Positions 1 to 9,474 of a stretch of DNA of 33,327 bases are shown in pieces. The stretch is from Caecitellus pseudoparvulus (Eukaryota > Bigyra: Bicosoecida). The translations under genes were made by a program, and so were the position numbers. The stretch lies in assembly GCA_965644315.1 (NCBI GenBank), contig CBFFRQ010000170.1, forward strand, positions 1-33,327, written 5' to 3'. The first letter of the stretch is position 1, and every line of letters starts with the position of its first letter. A model generated the notes under the pieces. It had not been told where the DNA came from and did not search any database. It worked only from the letters and a program-made list of their open reading frames with translations.

Positions 1-1216
1 TAACCCTAACCCTAACCCTAACCCTAACCCTAACCCTAACCCTAACCCTAACCCTAACCCTAACCCTAACCCTAACCCTAACCCTAACCCTAACCCTAAC
101 CCTAACCCTAACCCTAACCCTAACCCTAACCCTAACCCTAACCCTAACCCTAACCCTAACCCTAACCCTAACCCTAACCCTAACCCTAACCCTAACCCTA
201 ACCCTAACCCTAACCCTAACCCTAACCCTAACCCTAACCCTAACCCTAACCCTAACCCTAACCCTAACCCTAACCCTAACCCTAACCCTAACCCTAACCC
301 TAACCCTAACCCTAACCCTAACCCTAACCCTAACCCTAACCCTAACCCTAACCCTAACCCTAACCCTAACCCTAACCCTAACCCTAACCCTAACCCTAAC
401 CCTAACCCTAACCCTAACCCTAACCCTAACCCTAACCCTAACCCTAACCCTAACCCTAACCCTAACCCTAACCCTAACCCTAACCCTAACCCTAACCCTA
501 ACCCTAACCCTAACCCTAACCCTAACCCTAACCCTAACCCTAACCCTAACCCTAACCCTAACCCTAACCCTAACCCTAACCCTAACCCTAACCCTAACCC
601 TAACCCTAACCCTAACCCTAACCCTAACCCTAACCCTAACCCTAACCCTAACCCTAACCCTAACCCTAACCCTAACCCTAACCCTAACCCTAACCCTAAC
701 CCTAACCCTAACCCTAACCCTAACCCTAACCCTAACCCTAACCCTAACCCTAACCCTAACCCTAACCCTAACCCTAACCCTAACCCTAACCCTAACCCTA
801 ACCCTAACCCTAACCCTAACCCTAACCCTAACCCTAACCCTAACCCTAACCCTAACCCTAACCCTAACCCTAACCCTAACCCTAACCCTAACCCTAACCC
901 TAACCCTAACCCTAACCCTAACCCTAACCCTAACCCTAACCCTAACCCTAACCCTAACCCTAACCCTAACCCTAACCCTAACCCTAACCCTAACCCTAAC
1001 CCTAACCCTAACCCTAACCCTAACCCTAACCCTAACCCTAACCCTAACCCTAACCCTAACCCTAACCCTAACCCTAACCCTAACCCTAACCCTAACCCTA
1101 ACCCTAACCCTAACCCTAACCCTAACCCTAACCCTAACCCTAACCCTAACCCTAACCCTAACCCTAACCCTAACCCTAACCCTAACCCTAACCCTAACCC
1201 TAACCCTAACCCTAAC
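1..1216. repeat. Terminal telomeric repeat array (TAACCC)n
   Basis: About 202 head-to-tail TAACCC units without a visible variant, ending in a partial TAAC before TTTCCAAATG. The C-rich strand reads 5' to 3' into the window, as expected at a left chromosome end; the G-rich TTAGGG strand runs outward. TTAGGG is the animal/fungal/stramenopile-type repeat rather than the TTTAGGG of land plants. The perfect regularity fits telomerase-made DNA. The true length is unknown because the window starts inside the array. Confidence 0.98.
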
Positions 1217-1397
1217 TTTCCAAATGTCAAGCTAATCACAAGTTGTGAAGTGCTAACATTGCCTAATCCAGGCGCTCGTGCACCCAAGTGTGGTGTTGCA
1301 CAGTGCTTGCTGGTTGGGTGGTGCGCACCGGGGCGGGGTAGTGCGAATTCCGCACACCATCGCACCGTGGCTCCCAGTTTGCGCCCTCGGTCGGGGC

Positions 1398-3524
1398 ATG
1401 CACCTGGGATCGACATCAAAAGCATCATTGACAAGCATCATGAACGCCCAAGTGGATCAAGTCCTGGGGGTCCTCTTCGTGGAGGGGTGCCTGAAGCGCA
1501 AGCAAGTGCTCGGCCCCAGAACAGGTGTCTTCACTGACATGCCACGTCGGGGTGCCGCACGCACCTTCGAGCTTGGAGGACCCCTGCCCAAGACTGATCA
1601 TGATAGTTCATCTTCGGCACGGGACATGTGGCTCGAGGTCTATGGGGAAGCCGCCGAACGGCTGATCCCAGGGCTGAGTGCGGAATTCGGCAACGCCAAT
1701 GCGGCCCTGCGCCAGGGACCCACCGGATCGCCAACCATCCTCGTCACGCTCGGAAGTGAGGGTGATTCACCAACAGTGGCACGTCAACTTCGCATTCTTG
1801 CTGCTCAAGAGGACGACTTCGCCATTCGAGTCGGCCAAGGTGGGTTCGTCGCCGTGGCCTACACCAACACCAAGCAGTTCGCATCGGCGAAGGCGAAAGT
1901 GAAGGTGAAGGCCCACCCCACCGCCATCCAAGTGGCCCACCAAGTGACCAAGGAAGCAACCGAAATCGCCTGCCAGTCAGGTGATGTTGCCAAGGTCATG
2001 TGCCTCGTTAGGTCCCACTTCGACCATGGCCCCGTGCCAGCCCAAGCCGTCCGTCCCAGTGTCAGACAATCCGTCCCCTCCGAGGGTGATGCACCTGTCG
2101 ACACCAAGACACCATCGACCTGGACTGACACTCAGCTCGACAAGGCACCGAAGAAGAAGAAGACCCGTCGAGGCAAGCGAGGAAAGGGCAAGTCAGCCGG
2201 ACGATCCCTCACCTTCGAGGACGTCTTCATCAAGAACGTCCGGCCACCTGCACCTCGACCAACCTCACCACCTGCCACCCAAGGCTCACCCAAAGATACC
2301 GTCACCACCCCTGTGGTGCATGCCATGTTGCCTTCATCAAGGGTGCAGCGGGGCGTCGACCGCAAGTGGCCGTCCCCCACCCCGTCGGGCGAGGCAAGCC
2401 CCGAGGTGCACCGGTATCGGCCGTCTGCAGCAGCAGCATGGGAGGTGATCACAAGGGTGGTGCCTCTTCATGACAGTGTGCGGACACCCGAGCACCTGGC
2501 CGAGTACCCCATCAAGCCTGGCCCTCTGGCCGACCTGCTGTCATCGACCCACGTGTACTCTAACGTGGGGGGGCGGGCCTGTGTCCAGGCCTGTCTCGAG
2601 ACGGCAGCAGGGGAGAGGGTCTTCGAGGCTGGGGACCTCCTCCTACTCCAGCATGCAGCCACCATCAACGCTGCCCAGCTTGCCTTCAAGCACATGGTCA
2701 GGCAGCTGGAGGGGGTGGTCAGTGACTCGTCCAGCTCGGACATCATGGACGTCGGCCAGAAGCCACCCTCCCCCTTCCGCTCAGACGGGCAACGGGTGGC
2801 CGTCTTCCGCAACATGCTGCACCAGCACTCGCCGGATGACACCTTCCTGGCCCCAGGTACACCACCAGTCCTGCTTCCCGGCCTGCACCTGCTCATCGAC
2901 CGCATCAACCAAGGGTACCGTGCCCCAGCCGGGCATGATGACCTTGGCCAGGCCGGCGTCGACCCCAGCCAGGTTGATGAAGAGGGTGACCAAGAGGGGC
3001 ACCTCGACGGAGTGCTGTATGCCTTCGCACTTCGAGAGGTGTGGACCGACAACACGGCCCATCTGCAGCTCATCCTCGTCGACCATGATCGAGGCAAGCT
3101 GGTGCTGTGGAACCCCGACATCCCTGACCTCCATGACGAGCTGCCCCTGCACAAGTGCATGACCCGGCTGGCAGCCGAAGGCATCAACGTCTTGTACCGG
3201 ATCTGGACCACACCCGAGGCGGGCAGTCCAGCACCCTTCCGGGACAGGCTTCGAGGGGCACTCCAGTCTCTCCGAGATGACTTCCCCCCCCTGCCTCACA
3301 AGGCCACCGACGGCACCGTGCACCCCCAGACCCTCATCGCTGGCAAGGGCACAAGGGTGGCCATGCCTCATGGGCGGATGACCCGACAGCAGGCCGCCAC
3401 CCTGGAGGCTGAGGTCAAGGACCCCCTCAAGCGGCTGGTGCCTGAAGACGGCGAGGGTCGCCTGCCCAAGGTCAAGGATGTGCCCCACATCTCGATCGGG
3501 CAGATGGGTGGACGCCTGATGTAA
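1398..3524 (+). CDS. Hypothetical gag/ORF1-like protein of the outer telomeric element
   Basis: Single open frame ending in TAA. The frame is open from just after a TAA at 1254; the first in-frame ATG is at 1398 and another at 1440, so the start is uncertain. The translation has a central strongly basic stretch (KKKKTRRGKRGKGK) flanked by Pro/Ser/Thr-rich sequence, which suits nucleic-acid binding. The C-terminal half is folded-looking, with a segment reading HLQLILVDHDRGKLVLWNP. That segment loosely resembles the His-containing strand of papain-fold peptidases, but I see no convincing Cys-His-Asp triad. No CCHC knuckle, endonuclease or RT motif is present. Context (telomere-embedded, followed by a LINE-like 3' tail) suggests a LINE ORF1 or HeT-A-like Gag. 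Function is unproven. Confidence 0.6.
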   Translation: MHLGSTSKASLTSIMNAQVDQVLGVLFVEGCLKRKQVLGPRTGVFTDMPRRGAARTFELGGPLPKTDHDSSSSARDMWLEVYGEAAERLIPGLSAEFGNANAALRQGPTGSPTILVTLGSEGDSPTVARQLRILAAQEDDFAIRVGQGGFVAVAYTNTKQFASAKAKVKVKAHPTAIQVAHQVTKEATEIACQSGDVAKVMCLVRSHFDHGPVPAQAVRPSVRQSVPSEGDAPVDTKTPSTWTDTQLDKAPKKKKTRRGKRGKGKSAGRSLTFEDVFIKNVRPPAPRPTSPPATQGSPKDTVTTPVVHAMLPSSRVQRGVDRKWPSPTPSGEASPEVHRYRPSAAAAWEVITRVVPLHDSVRTPEHLAEYPIKPGPLADLLSSTHVYSNVGGRACVQACLETAAGERVFEAGDLLLLQHAATINAAQLAFKHMVRQLEGVVSDSSSSDIMDVGQKPPSPFRSDGQRVAVFRNMLHQHSPDDTFLAPGTPPVLLPGLHLLIDRINQGYRAPAGHDDLGQAGVDPSQVDEEGDQEGHLDGVLYAFALREVWTDNTAHLQLILVDHDRGKLVLWNPDIPDLHDELPLHKCMTRLAAEGINVLYRIWTTPEAGSPAPFRDRLRGALQSLRDDFPPLPHKATDGTVHPQTLIAGKGTRVAMPHGRMTRQQAATLEAEVKDPLKRLVPEDGEGRLPKVKDVPHISIGQMGGRLM

Positions 3525-4140
3525 GTCACCTGTGGGGGCATACTCCCTGTGCCACACATGACTGAAGCTTTGTGTCGCGACCGACGCACATAGCTGACAT
3601 CGGACATTGGAAAGTCCAACCCAACCTCACCATCACCAACCCAACATCGATACCAACACATCAGGACTCGGCTCAGTGGAAGGGGAAGGCACTTGCAGCA
3701 AGATCTGTGAGGCCGCCCCCAAACCTGAGCCGAAGGGACAGCCGGGCTGGGTCGTGTGCTTGCATCTCAGCAACACCCAGTCCGTGTCGAGTCCATATCC
3801 TCCAGCCCACACCGCCACCCAAGCCAAGCAAGTCGGGTCTCCACCCCTGGACATCGGACCGAGACGGACGAGACTGGACTGGACGGACAAGACAAGAGTG
3901 GACCGAGACCTGGACCTACACCTCAAGACCATCCCACCGGGGCGGGCGCTGAAGCGCCAAGACAGACGGCGACTTATACAACGGACACGAGTCTGTGCTA
4001 GTCGCAAAGCCGTGCAAGCGGTGCCGTCGTGGTGTCTGTGTCACTGCATTCTGTTGTGGCGCAGGTGGCACCACATGTCCAAGCCCAAGCTGTACCATGA
4101 TGTAGCCTGCATGGAGGCAATCTGCAATGCATTGAGTAGC
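3525..4140 (+). other. 3' UTR of the outer element, including the shared LINE tail
   Basis: Non-coding stretch after the gag-like ORF. From about 3945 it carries a short hairpin, then GGCGACTTATACAACGGAC, then further blocks (CTGTG, AGCC-TGCAA, a terminal AATGCATT) that occur in the same order in the tail of the inner LINE (9901-10085). It ends GAGTAGC and is joined directly to TAACCC repeats. No poly(A) tail is seen, so the 3' end may be specified by structure and by telomeric sequence. Confidence 0.65.
3945..3958 (+). promoter_or_regulatory. 3' UTR hairpin, GGCGC-TGAA-GCGCC
   Basis: Perfect 5-bp stem around a TGAA tetraloop, 9 bases upstream of the conserved GGCGAC block. The inner LINE has a hairpin at the equivalent place with the same loop but different stem bases (9901-9916), so pairing is kept while sequence is not. 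A structured 3' UTR recognised by the reverse transcriptase is known for several LINE families. That role is inferred here. Confidence 0.6.
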
Positions 4141-4158
4141 TAACCCTAACCCTAACCC
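4141..4158. repeat. Interstitial telomeric repeat, three exact TAACCC units
   Basis: Eighteen bases of perfect telomeric repeat in the same orientation as the terminal array, lying exactly between the 3' end of the outer element and the 5'-truncated inner LINE. This marks a former chromosome end that was capped and then buried by the outer element. Confidence 0.95.
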
Positions 4159-7100
4159 AACTGGCATACTGCCCAACGCAAGAAACCTGTTGCCGATCCT
4201 GACACCAAGCTGCCTCACAGGCAGGAAGTGTGGCAGCAGCTCTTTGATGCTGTCCATCGCCTCAAGCGCACACACATGGTTGTCCTTCTTGGTGACCTAA
4301 ACTGCCACCCTGGAGATAACGGCATGAGATGCTGGACATCAGACATGTGGGTTAACACGACGGAAATCAAAGACCCAACCCCCGATGTAAGTCAACTCGA
4401 AGAGATCTGCCTTGAAGGAGGTCTGTGCCCTGCTGGCCTTGCAGGAAGCCCAACCCAAGCAAGGTACGGTAGGGTGCTTGACCATATACTCGTCAGTCTT
4501 GATCTACGCAAAGTGCTTTGCCGGCCTCTGCTTGTGACTACAACCTTCTCTGGGCATGGGCAGCGACGGTCTGGCACGCGAGTTTTCAGTGACCATCACC
4601 TGCTCAGCACCGAGGTTCGGGTGAAGCTTGGTACACGATCTCACGCAAGAGCGCCACCAGCACGACAGGCAGCAGCTCCACCCTGGTGGTCAGCAGCAAC
4701 TGAGGAGGGGAAGGCGGCGCAGCAGACTTTCAGGACATGCCTCGATGAGGCTACGAGGATGGAAGAGGCACAGCATCCCCCCACCTCTGCCTGGACTCTA
4801 CAGTGCATGAACACTGCGATTGCCCAAGCTGCGAAAGAAGCTCACGCAATCTCAAGAGTGCCCCGGACTGAGCTCCCACAACCGCAAACCGCCATCCAAA
4901 CCCAAAGTCGAGTAAAGAAGCGCATGACAGCGCGAGTGTCGCAAATCAAAAGAACTCGAGAGCGGGTCAAGCGGCGTCTAGTGCTGATCCAATCTGGAGG
5001 AGCGATGGCCCCAGCCTCTCTCAAACTCCAAGTACAGGAGCAACTCTCAATGCTGGACGAAGATGAGAGCAGCTGCCTGAGGGAGAGAAAGACAGCAATG
5101 CGCACCTGCACCCGACTCACTGCCAAGCTGAGGAAGAAGACCCTTGCTTGTGTCAAAGCACGCATCAAAGACCTGGCTAAGTCTGACCCCTTCAAAGCTC
5201 ATGTACACATCCGCCGGCTTTCAGGGAGGCCGCGCAACTCGGGCAGCACGGCAATATCTTCAGTCATGACAGACACAGGATTCCTCAGCTCAGATCCTGA
5301 CACACTACGTCAAGAGGTGGCGAAACAAATGGGTGCCATCATCAGCAAACCTACTCTCCCTCGCACACCACTGAAGTATGGACTTGGTCGATTCCTTCCT
5401 TCATCAACTCCGGAGTTCCAGCCCCCAGAAGACTGGCTTCCAAACACATCAGAGGTTCTCAGCTGTATAACTGCACTGAGCCTGCACCGCCACCCCGGCT
5501 CAGGAAAGTTTCAGGCGGAGCATATCAAATACGCAAGCACACCCTTTCGCCTTGCATATGCTCAGACCTTGATCAACTCCCTGTCAAGCGGAACGTGCCC
5601 TGAACTGTACCATGATGGAATAGGTACCCTGATCCCGAAGAAGACGAGCGAGGTGGGCCGGCCGGCATCCTACAGACTGATTGTCTGCAGGCCAGCCCCT
5701 GCAAAATTATTCTTCTCAGCAGTGGCGGCCTCCCTGGAAAAGTGGATGTCCAGCTGGATATCTCCTGAGCAGGCAGGCTTCACAGCCCGACGCAACACTC
5801 ACGAACAAGTCATCGCTCTCCAAGAAGCAGTCAAAGGGCATTTGCGACACTCACCTTCAACTCGACAAGTCCTTATCTTGTTTGTTGATTTCAAAGGGGC
5901 GTTTGACTCGGTCAGCCACTCTTGCATCACGGAGATCCTCAGAGATGCAAAAGTCCCTGCTCCGCTTCTCAATCTGGTCAACAGCTACATGCACAAAGCT
6001 ACCGTCTCCATCAACACGGCCGCAGGACTCTGCCCCCCCCTGCGTGTCACAACGGGTGTTCCCCAAGGGGGTGCTCTTTCACCACTGCTCTTCAAGATTG
6101 CAATCGACGTTGTCTCAAAGCGCCTGGCAGAACTCCCGCAACAAGGGGTCCAAGGCACAGGTATCTCAACTCCTGACGGATACCTCACACACACGTTGTA
6201 TGCAGACGACTTGGCGTGCTTAGCTACCACCCCATCAGGACTGCATCGAATGTTCAAAGAGGTCAAGACAATTGGAGAACGATCAGGGTTGCTGATCAAC
6301 CCCAAGAAGTGTGGGGTGATGATCATCCCTGGTCGTGATGGGACCTCATCACAACACACCAGCGACAGACAGAAGGCCCTGTGGAGGTCGAAGCACCTGA
6401 GAAGTGGTGAAGAGCTGAAAGTGAACGGCACGCCCATCACACGAACTCCCACGTACATGTACCTTGGAGTCCCCATGGCTGAGAACCTCATCCGGTCCAG
6501 AGCACTTGCACTTGAGAAGGCGCAGATGGCCTGCACACATGCTGGGTTCTCCTGTGGAGCGGTCTTCTCAGGGGCATGGTTAGGAGTGAAGCTGAAGAAC
6601 CAGATTGGAAGAGCTATTATCACATCCTCAGCCGACTATGTCCTGTGCACACAAGCCAACAGCCTCTTGATACCTCTGCGACAAGTTGACCGGGGTGTGT
6701 CAAAAGCCCTGAGCAAGAGCCTCCTCTGCACACAGAGCTCACTCATGAGGCCACACAGTGCCGCAACACTCACCCTGTGCGGTATCAAGCCAGCCCACAT
6801 CAGGTCAACCCAGCTCCGTGTGAACCTCTTCCGAAAGATGCTAGCACGCCTCCACGATCGCTCTCCCTTGGCAAAGTCCCTCCTCCTCACCATTCCTCAA
6901 GCCATAGACATGCTACCACCAAGCATCTCGACCGCGTTCGTTGTCCAAAGCACTGTACAACTGCAGCACCACCAAGCCAAACAAACGCCACTACCTTGGG
7001 CATTGTTTGGGATCCTTGACCTGTGGATGTATGGATGTTTACCCGATCTGAACGATCTGAAAGATGCATGCCTGGCAGAGGATTCACGAAAGCAGCAAGC

Positions 7101-8310
7101 ACTCACAGCAGTTCTTACATGCCTGAAGAAGCCTCCACACTCTGCGAAGATCGAGGTGATGGGCGTTGCGATGCCACCCCTGGCAACTATGGACACCCCT
7201 CCACAGTTTCAGTCACTCACATCTTGGCAGACTCGACATCGTGTGGTTGCCTCCTACCTGCATGTGGTGCAAGCCAAGCAAAGCACAGCTGCCGGCTACT
7301 CCACATCGTCAAGACTCCCAAGTATCATCAAACCACGCCCTCATCATGTTGGCATCGGAGCACAACACTTCACAATGTTGCACCCAATCCCATCTGGAGT
7401 CAGTCCACTTTTATGGGCATGTGCCGAGGACAAGCCTCTCTGCAACATGGTCCACCAGTGGCAAACACTCCAGCTCTTGCACGGTGGAGACGAGCCTACA
7501 GCGTACCCGACCTGCCCTCTGTGTGCTGATGAAGTCCCTGCAGACCTCCACCGCCACATCATTCTGCACTGCCACGAGCTCAACACGCGAAGGCAAGCAA
7601 CACTCTCGACCCTTGCTGATCTCCTCCGAGACTGCGAGCAGCAAGCACAAGCTGCCTCGGCAACAGTGCAGCCCCCACCTCAAGCCGTCTGTAGTGCTAT
7701 CCGTGACTGCCTCCACTACACGCATGTACCAGACCATCATGCTGACACTATATACCGCCTCATACTCTGCGGCCAATGGCCATGGTACTGGGGACGGAGT
7801 GCTTCAAACCAACAGGTATCCAAGGAGGAGGCCAGTGTGTACAGCTTCCCATATGTCCTTCACCACAAAGGCGCAAAGAGAATATCACCACCTCGTGCTT
7901 GGAAAGAGCTCCAATGTGAAGCTGCGAAATTTGCTGGGCAAGCATGGCGTGCGGTTGTGTCAGCCCTTCTGCGAGACAGACACCCTGACAGGCTCTCCAT
8001 ACACACCCACGCCAGACATCTGTGGTGGTCAATCTTCGGACGCGATGCGCCGTTCCCTGGACACACAACTGCTGAGCCATCTGCGGTCATGAAGCAAACC
8101 CGAGCACCCAAAGCAGCAAGAATCCGGCGGTTCTTCCCGGCTCGAGCAGGACAGGTCCCATCACATGAAGGAAGGGTTCAACGGACACTTCATGACATAC
8201 TCCAAAGAAGACGAAAACAACTAGACGACGATGTGCACTCACATCCTCCCTCCCTCTACTCTCCCTCCGGAAAGTCATCATCCCCCACATCCCCTCCACC
8301 ATCTGCCTAG
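4159..8310 (+). CDS. LINE ORF2: endonuclease (C-terminal part)-reverse transcriptase-zinc knuckle, 5' partial
   Basis: The frame is open from the telomeric junction (in-frame TAA lies within the repeats at 4153) to TAG at 8310; no genuine start is needed because the 5' end is lost. Counting residues from 4228, the APE-type endonuclease remnant shows GDLN (22-25), DHILVS (from 85) and SDHHLL (121-126), the last being the catalytic SDH region. The reverse transcriptase follows with LIPKK, VDFKGAFDS (catalytic Asp about 554), GVPQGGALSPLLF, YADD at 658-661 and the YLGVPM block. A C-terminal knuckle, CPLCADEV...HIILHC (C1096, C1099, H1110, C1115), is typical of LINE ORF2. The N-terminal endonuclease catalytic residues are missing, so the copy is probably not autonomous, although the rest has no stop or frameshift. 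Confidence 0.95.
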   Translation, partial: NWHTAQRKKPVADPDTKLPHRQEVWQQLFDAVHRLKRTHMVVLLGDLNCHPGDNGMRCWTSDMWVNTTEIKDPTPDVSQLEEICLEGGLCPAGLAGSPTQARYGRVLDHILVSLDLRKVLCRPLLVTTTFSGHGQRRSGTRVFSDHHLLSTEVRVKLGTRSHARAPPARQAAAPPWWSAATEEGKAAQQTFRTCLDEATRMEEAQHPPTSAWTLQCMNTAIAQAAKEAHAISRVPRTELPQPQTAIQTQSRVKKRMTARVSQIKRTRERVKRRLVLIQSGGAMAPASLKLQVQEQLSMLDEDESSCLRERKTAMRTCTRLTAKLRKKTLACVKARIKDLAKSDPFKAHVHIRRLSGRPRNSGSTAISSVMTDTGFLSSDPDTLRQEVAKQMGAIISKPTLPRTPLKYGLGRFLPSSTPEFQPPEDWLPNTSEVLSCITALSLHRHPGSGKFQAEHIKYASTPFRLAYAQTLINSLSSGTCPELYHDGIGTLIPKKTSEVGRPASYRLIVCRPAPAKLFFSAVAASLEKWMSSWISPEQAGFTARRNTHEQVIALQEAVKGHLRHSPSTRQVLILFVDFKGAFDSVSHSCITEILRDAKVPAPLLNLVNSYMHKATVSINTAAGLCPPLRVTTGVPQGGALSPLLFKIAIDVVSKRLAELPQQGVQGTGISTPDGYLTHTLYADDLACLATTPSGLHRMFKEVKTIGERSGLLINPKKCGVMIIPGRDGTSSQHTSDRQKALWRSKHLRSGEELKVNGTPITRTPTYMYLGVPMAENLIRSRALALEKAQMACTHAGFSCGAVFSGAWLGVKLKNQIGRAIITSSADYVLCTQANSLLIPLRQVDRGVSKALSKSLLCTQSSLMRPHSAATLTLCGIKPAHIRSTQLRVNLFRKMLARLHDRSPLAKSLLLTIPQAIDMLPPSISTAFVVQSTVQLQHHQAKQTPLPWALFGILDLWMYGCLPDLNDLKDACLAEDSRKQQALTAVLTCLKKPPHSAKIEVMGVAMPPLATMDTPPQFQSLTSWQTRHRVVASYLHVVQAKQSTAAGYSTSSRLPSIIKPRPHHVGIGAQHFTMLHPIPSGVSPLLWACAEDKPLCNMVHQWQTLQLLHGGDEPTAYPTCPLCADEVPADLHRHIILHCHELNTRRQATLSTLADLLRDCEQQAQAASATVQPPPQAVCSAIRDCLHYTHVPDHHADTIYRLILCGQWPWYWGRSASNQQVSKEEASVYSFPYVLHHKGAKRISPPRAWKELQCEAAKFAGQAWRAVVSALLRDRHPDRLSIHTHARHLWWSIFGRDAPFPGHTTAEPSAVMKQTRAPKAARIRRFFPARAGQVPSHEGRVQRTLHDILQRRRKQLDDDVHSHPPSLYSPSGKSSSPTSPPPSA

Positions 8311-8336
8311 CCTGCACAAGCATTAGCAAGCCCCTC

Positions 8337-9474
8337 TGCCATGCCTTCTACCTGCCCCAGCCTGTGCAGTACTGCCGTGGGTCCTTCATCATGCCTCAGC
8401 GCCTCCACCGTGGCCCCCACGTGGGTCCCGGGCCGGCCAGCAGGCCTCCACGCAAGAGCCAAGTAGTGCCACAGCGGCCCCAAGGCCCGTCTAGCAGCTC
8501 AAGTGGCTCCTCTGCCATGCCTTCTACCTGCCCCAGCCTGTGCAGTACTGCCGTGGGTCCTTCATCATGCCTCAGCGCCTCCACCGTGGCCCCCACGTGG
8601 GTCCCGGGCCGGCCAGCAGGCCTCCACGCAAGAGCCAAGTAGTGCCACAGCGGCCCCAAGGCCCGTCTAGCAGCTCAAGTGGCTCCTCTGCCATGCCGTC
8701 TACCTGCCCCAGCCTGTACAGTACTGCCGTGGGTCCTTCATCATGCCTCAGCGCCTCCACCGTGGCCCCCACGTGGGTCCCGGGCCGGCCAGCAGGCCTC
8801 CACGCAAGAGCCAAGTAGTGCCACAGCGGCCCCAAGGCCCGTCTAGCAGCTCAAGTGGCTCCTCTGCCATGCCTTCTACCTGCCCCAGCCTGTGCAGTAC
8901 TGCCGTGGGTCCTTCATCATGCCTCAGCGCCTCCACCGTGGCCCCCACGTGGGTCCCGGGCCGGCCAGCAGGCCTCCACGCAAGAGCCAAGTAGTGCCAC
9001 AGCGGCCCCAAGGCCCGTCTAGCAGCTCAAGTGGCTCCTCTGCCATGCCTTCTACCTGCCCCAGCCTGTGCAGTACTGCCGAGGGTCCTTCATCATGCCT
9101 CAGCGCCTCCACCGTGGCCCCCACGTGGGTCCCGGGCCGGCCAGCAGGCCTCCACGCAAGAGCCAAGTAGTGCCACAGCGGCCCCAAGGCCCGTCTAGCA
9201 GCTCAAGTGGCTCCTCTGCCATGCCGTCTACCTGCCCCAGCCTGTGCAGTACTGCCGTGGGTCCTTCATCATGCCTCAGCGCCTCCACCGTGGCCCCCAC
9301 GTGGGTCCCGGGCCGGCCAGCAGGCCTCCACGCAAGAGCCAAGTAGTGCCACAGCGGCCCCAAGGCCCGTCTAGCAGCTCAAGTGGCTCCTCTGCCATGC
9401 CTTCTACCTACCCCAGCCTGTGCAGTACTGCCGTGGGTCCTTCATCATGCCCCAGCGCCTCCTTCATGGCCCAC
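8337..9474 (+). repeat. 176-bp tandem repeat array in the LINE 3' UTR (6.4 copies)
   Basis: Units start at 8341, 8517, 8693, 8869, 9045 and 9221, with a partial seventh from 9397. Copies are nearly identical. One diagnostic site reads CCTT, CCTT, CCGT, CCTT, CCTT, CCGT, CCTT across the seven copies, a 3-unit (528-bp) higher-order period suggesting duplication of a trimer. The repeat contains small open frames on both strands, but each is cut by the same TAG and 176 is not a multiple of 3, so a coding role is unlikely. Internal 3' UTR repeats occur in other telomeric retroelements. Confidence 0.97.

Larger units (their letters stand above)
1217..4140 (+). mobile_element. Outer telomere-embedded retroelement, gag-like ORF only, no RT
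   Basis: This unit is bounded by the terminal telomere array on one side and by three TAACCC units (4141-4158) on the other. It contains one long + strand ORF and a roughly 600-base non-coding 3' region whose last ~195 bases match the 3' tail of the inner LINE (9901-10085). It encodes no endonuclease or reverse transcriptase, so if it is mobile it would depend on an enzyme acting in trans through the shared tail, as HAL1-type half-LINEs or Drosophila HeT-A do. The 5' end abuts telomere repeats, so it may be complete or 5'-truncated. That it is a retroelement is inferred from its tail and position, not from a recognised domain. Confidence 0.6.

Noticed and set aside
2550-3250. OTU/Ulp1-like cysteine protease domain in the outer ORF
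   Set aside because: Cys- and His-containing segments are suggestive, but order, spacing and flanking residues do not give a convincing catalytic triad by eye.
2468-3557. 247- and 258-residue minus-strand frames opposite the outer gag-like ORF
   Set aside because: Shadows in GC-rich coding DNA; Ser/Arg-rich with no motifs, shorter than the + frame.
8337-9474. CRISPR-like array
   Set aside because: The units are contiguous 176-bp tandem copies without unique spacers, in a eukaryotic LINE 3' UTR.
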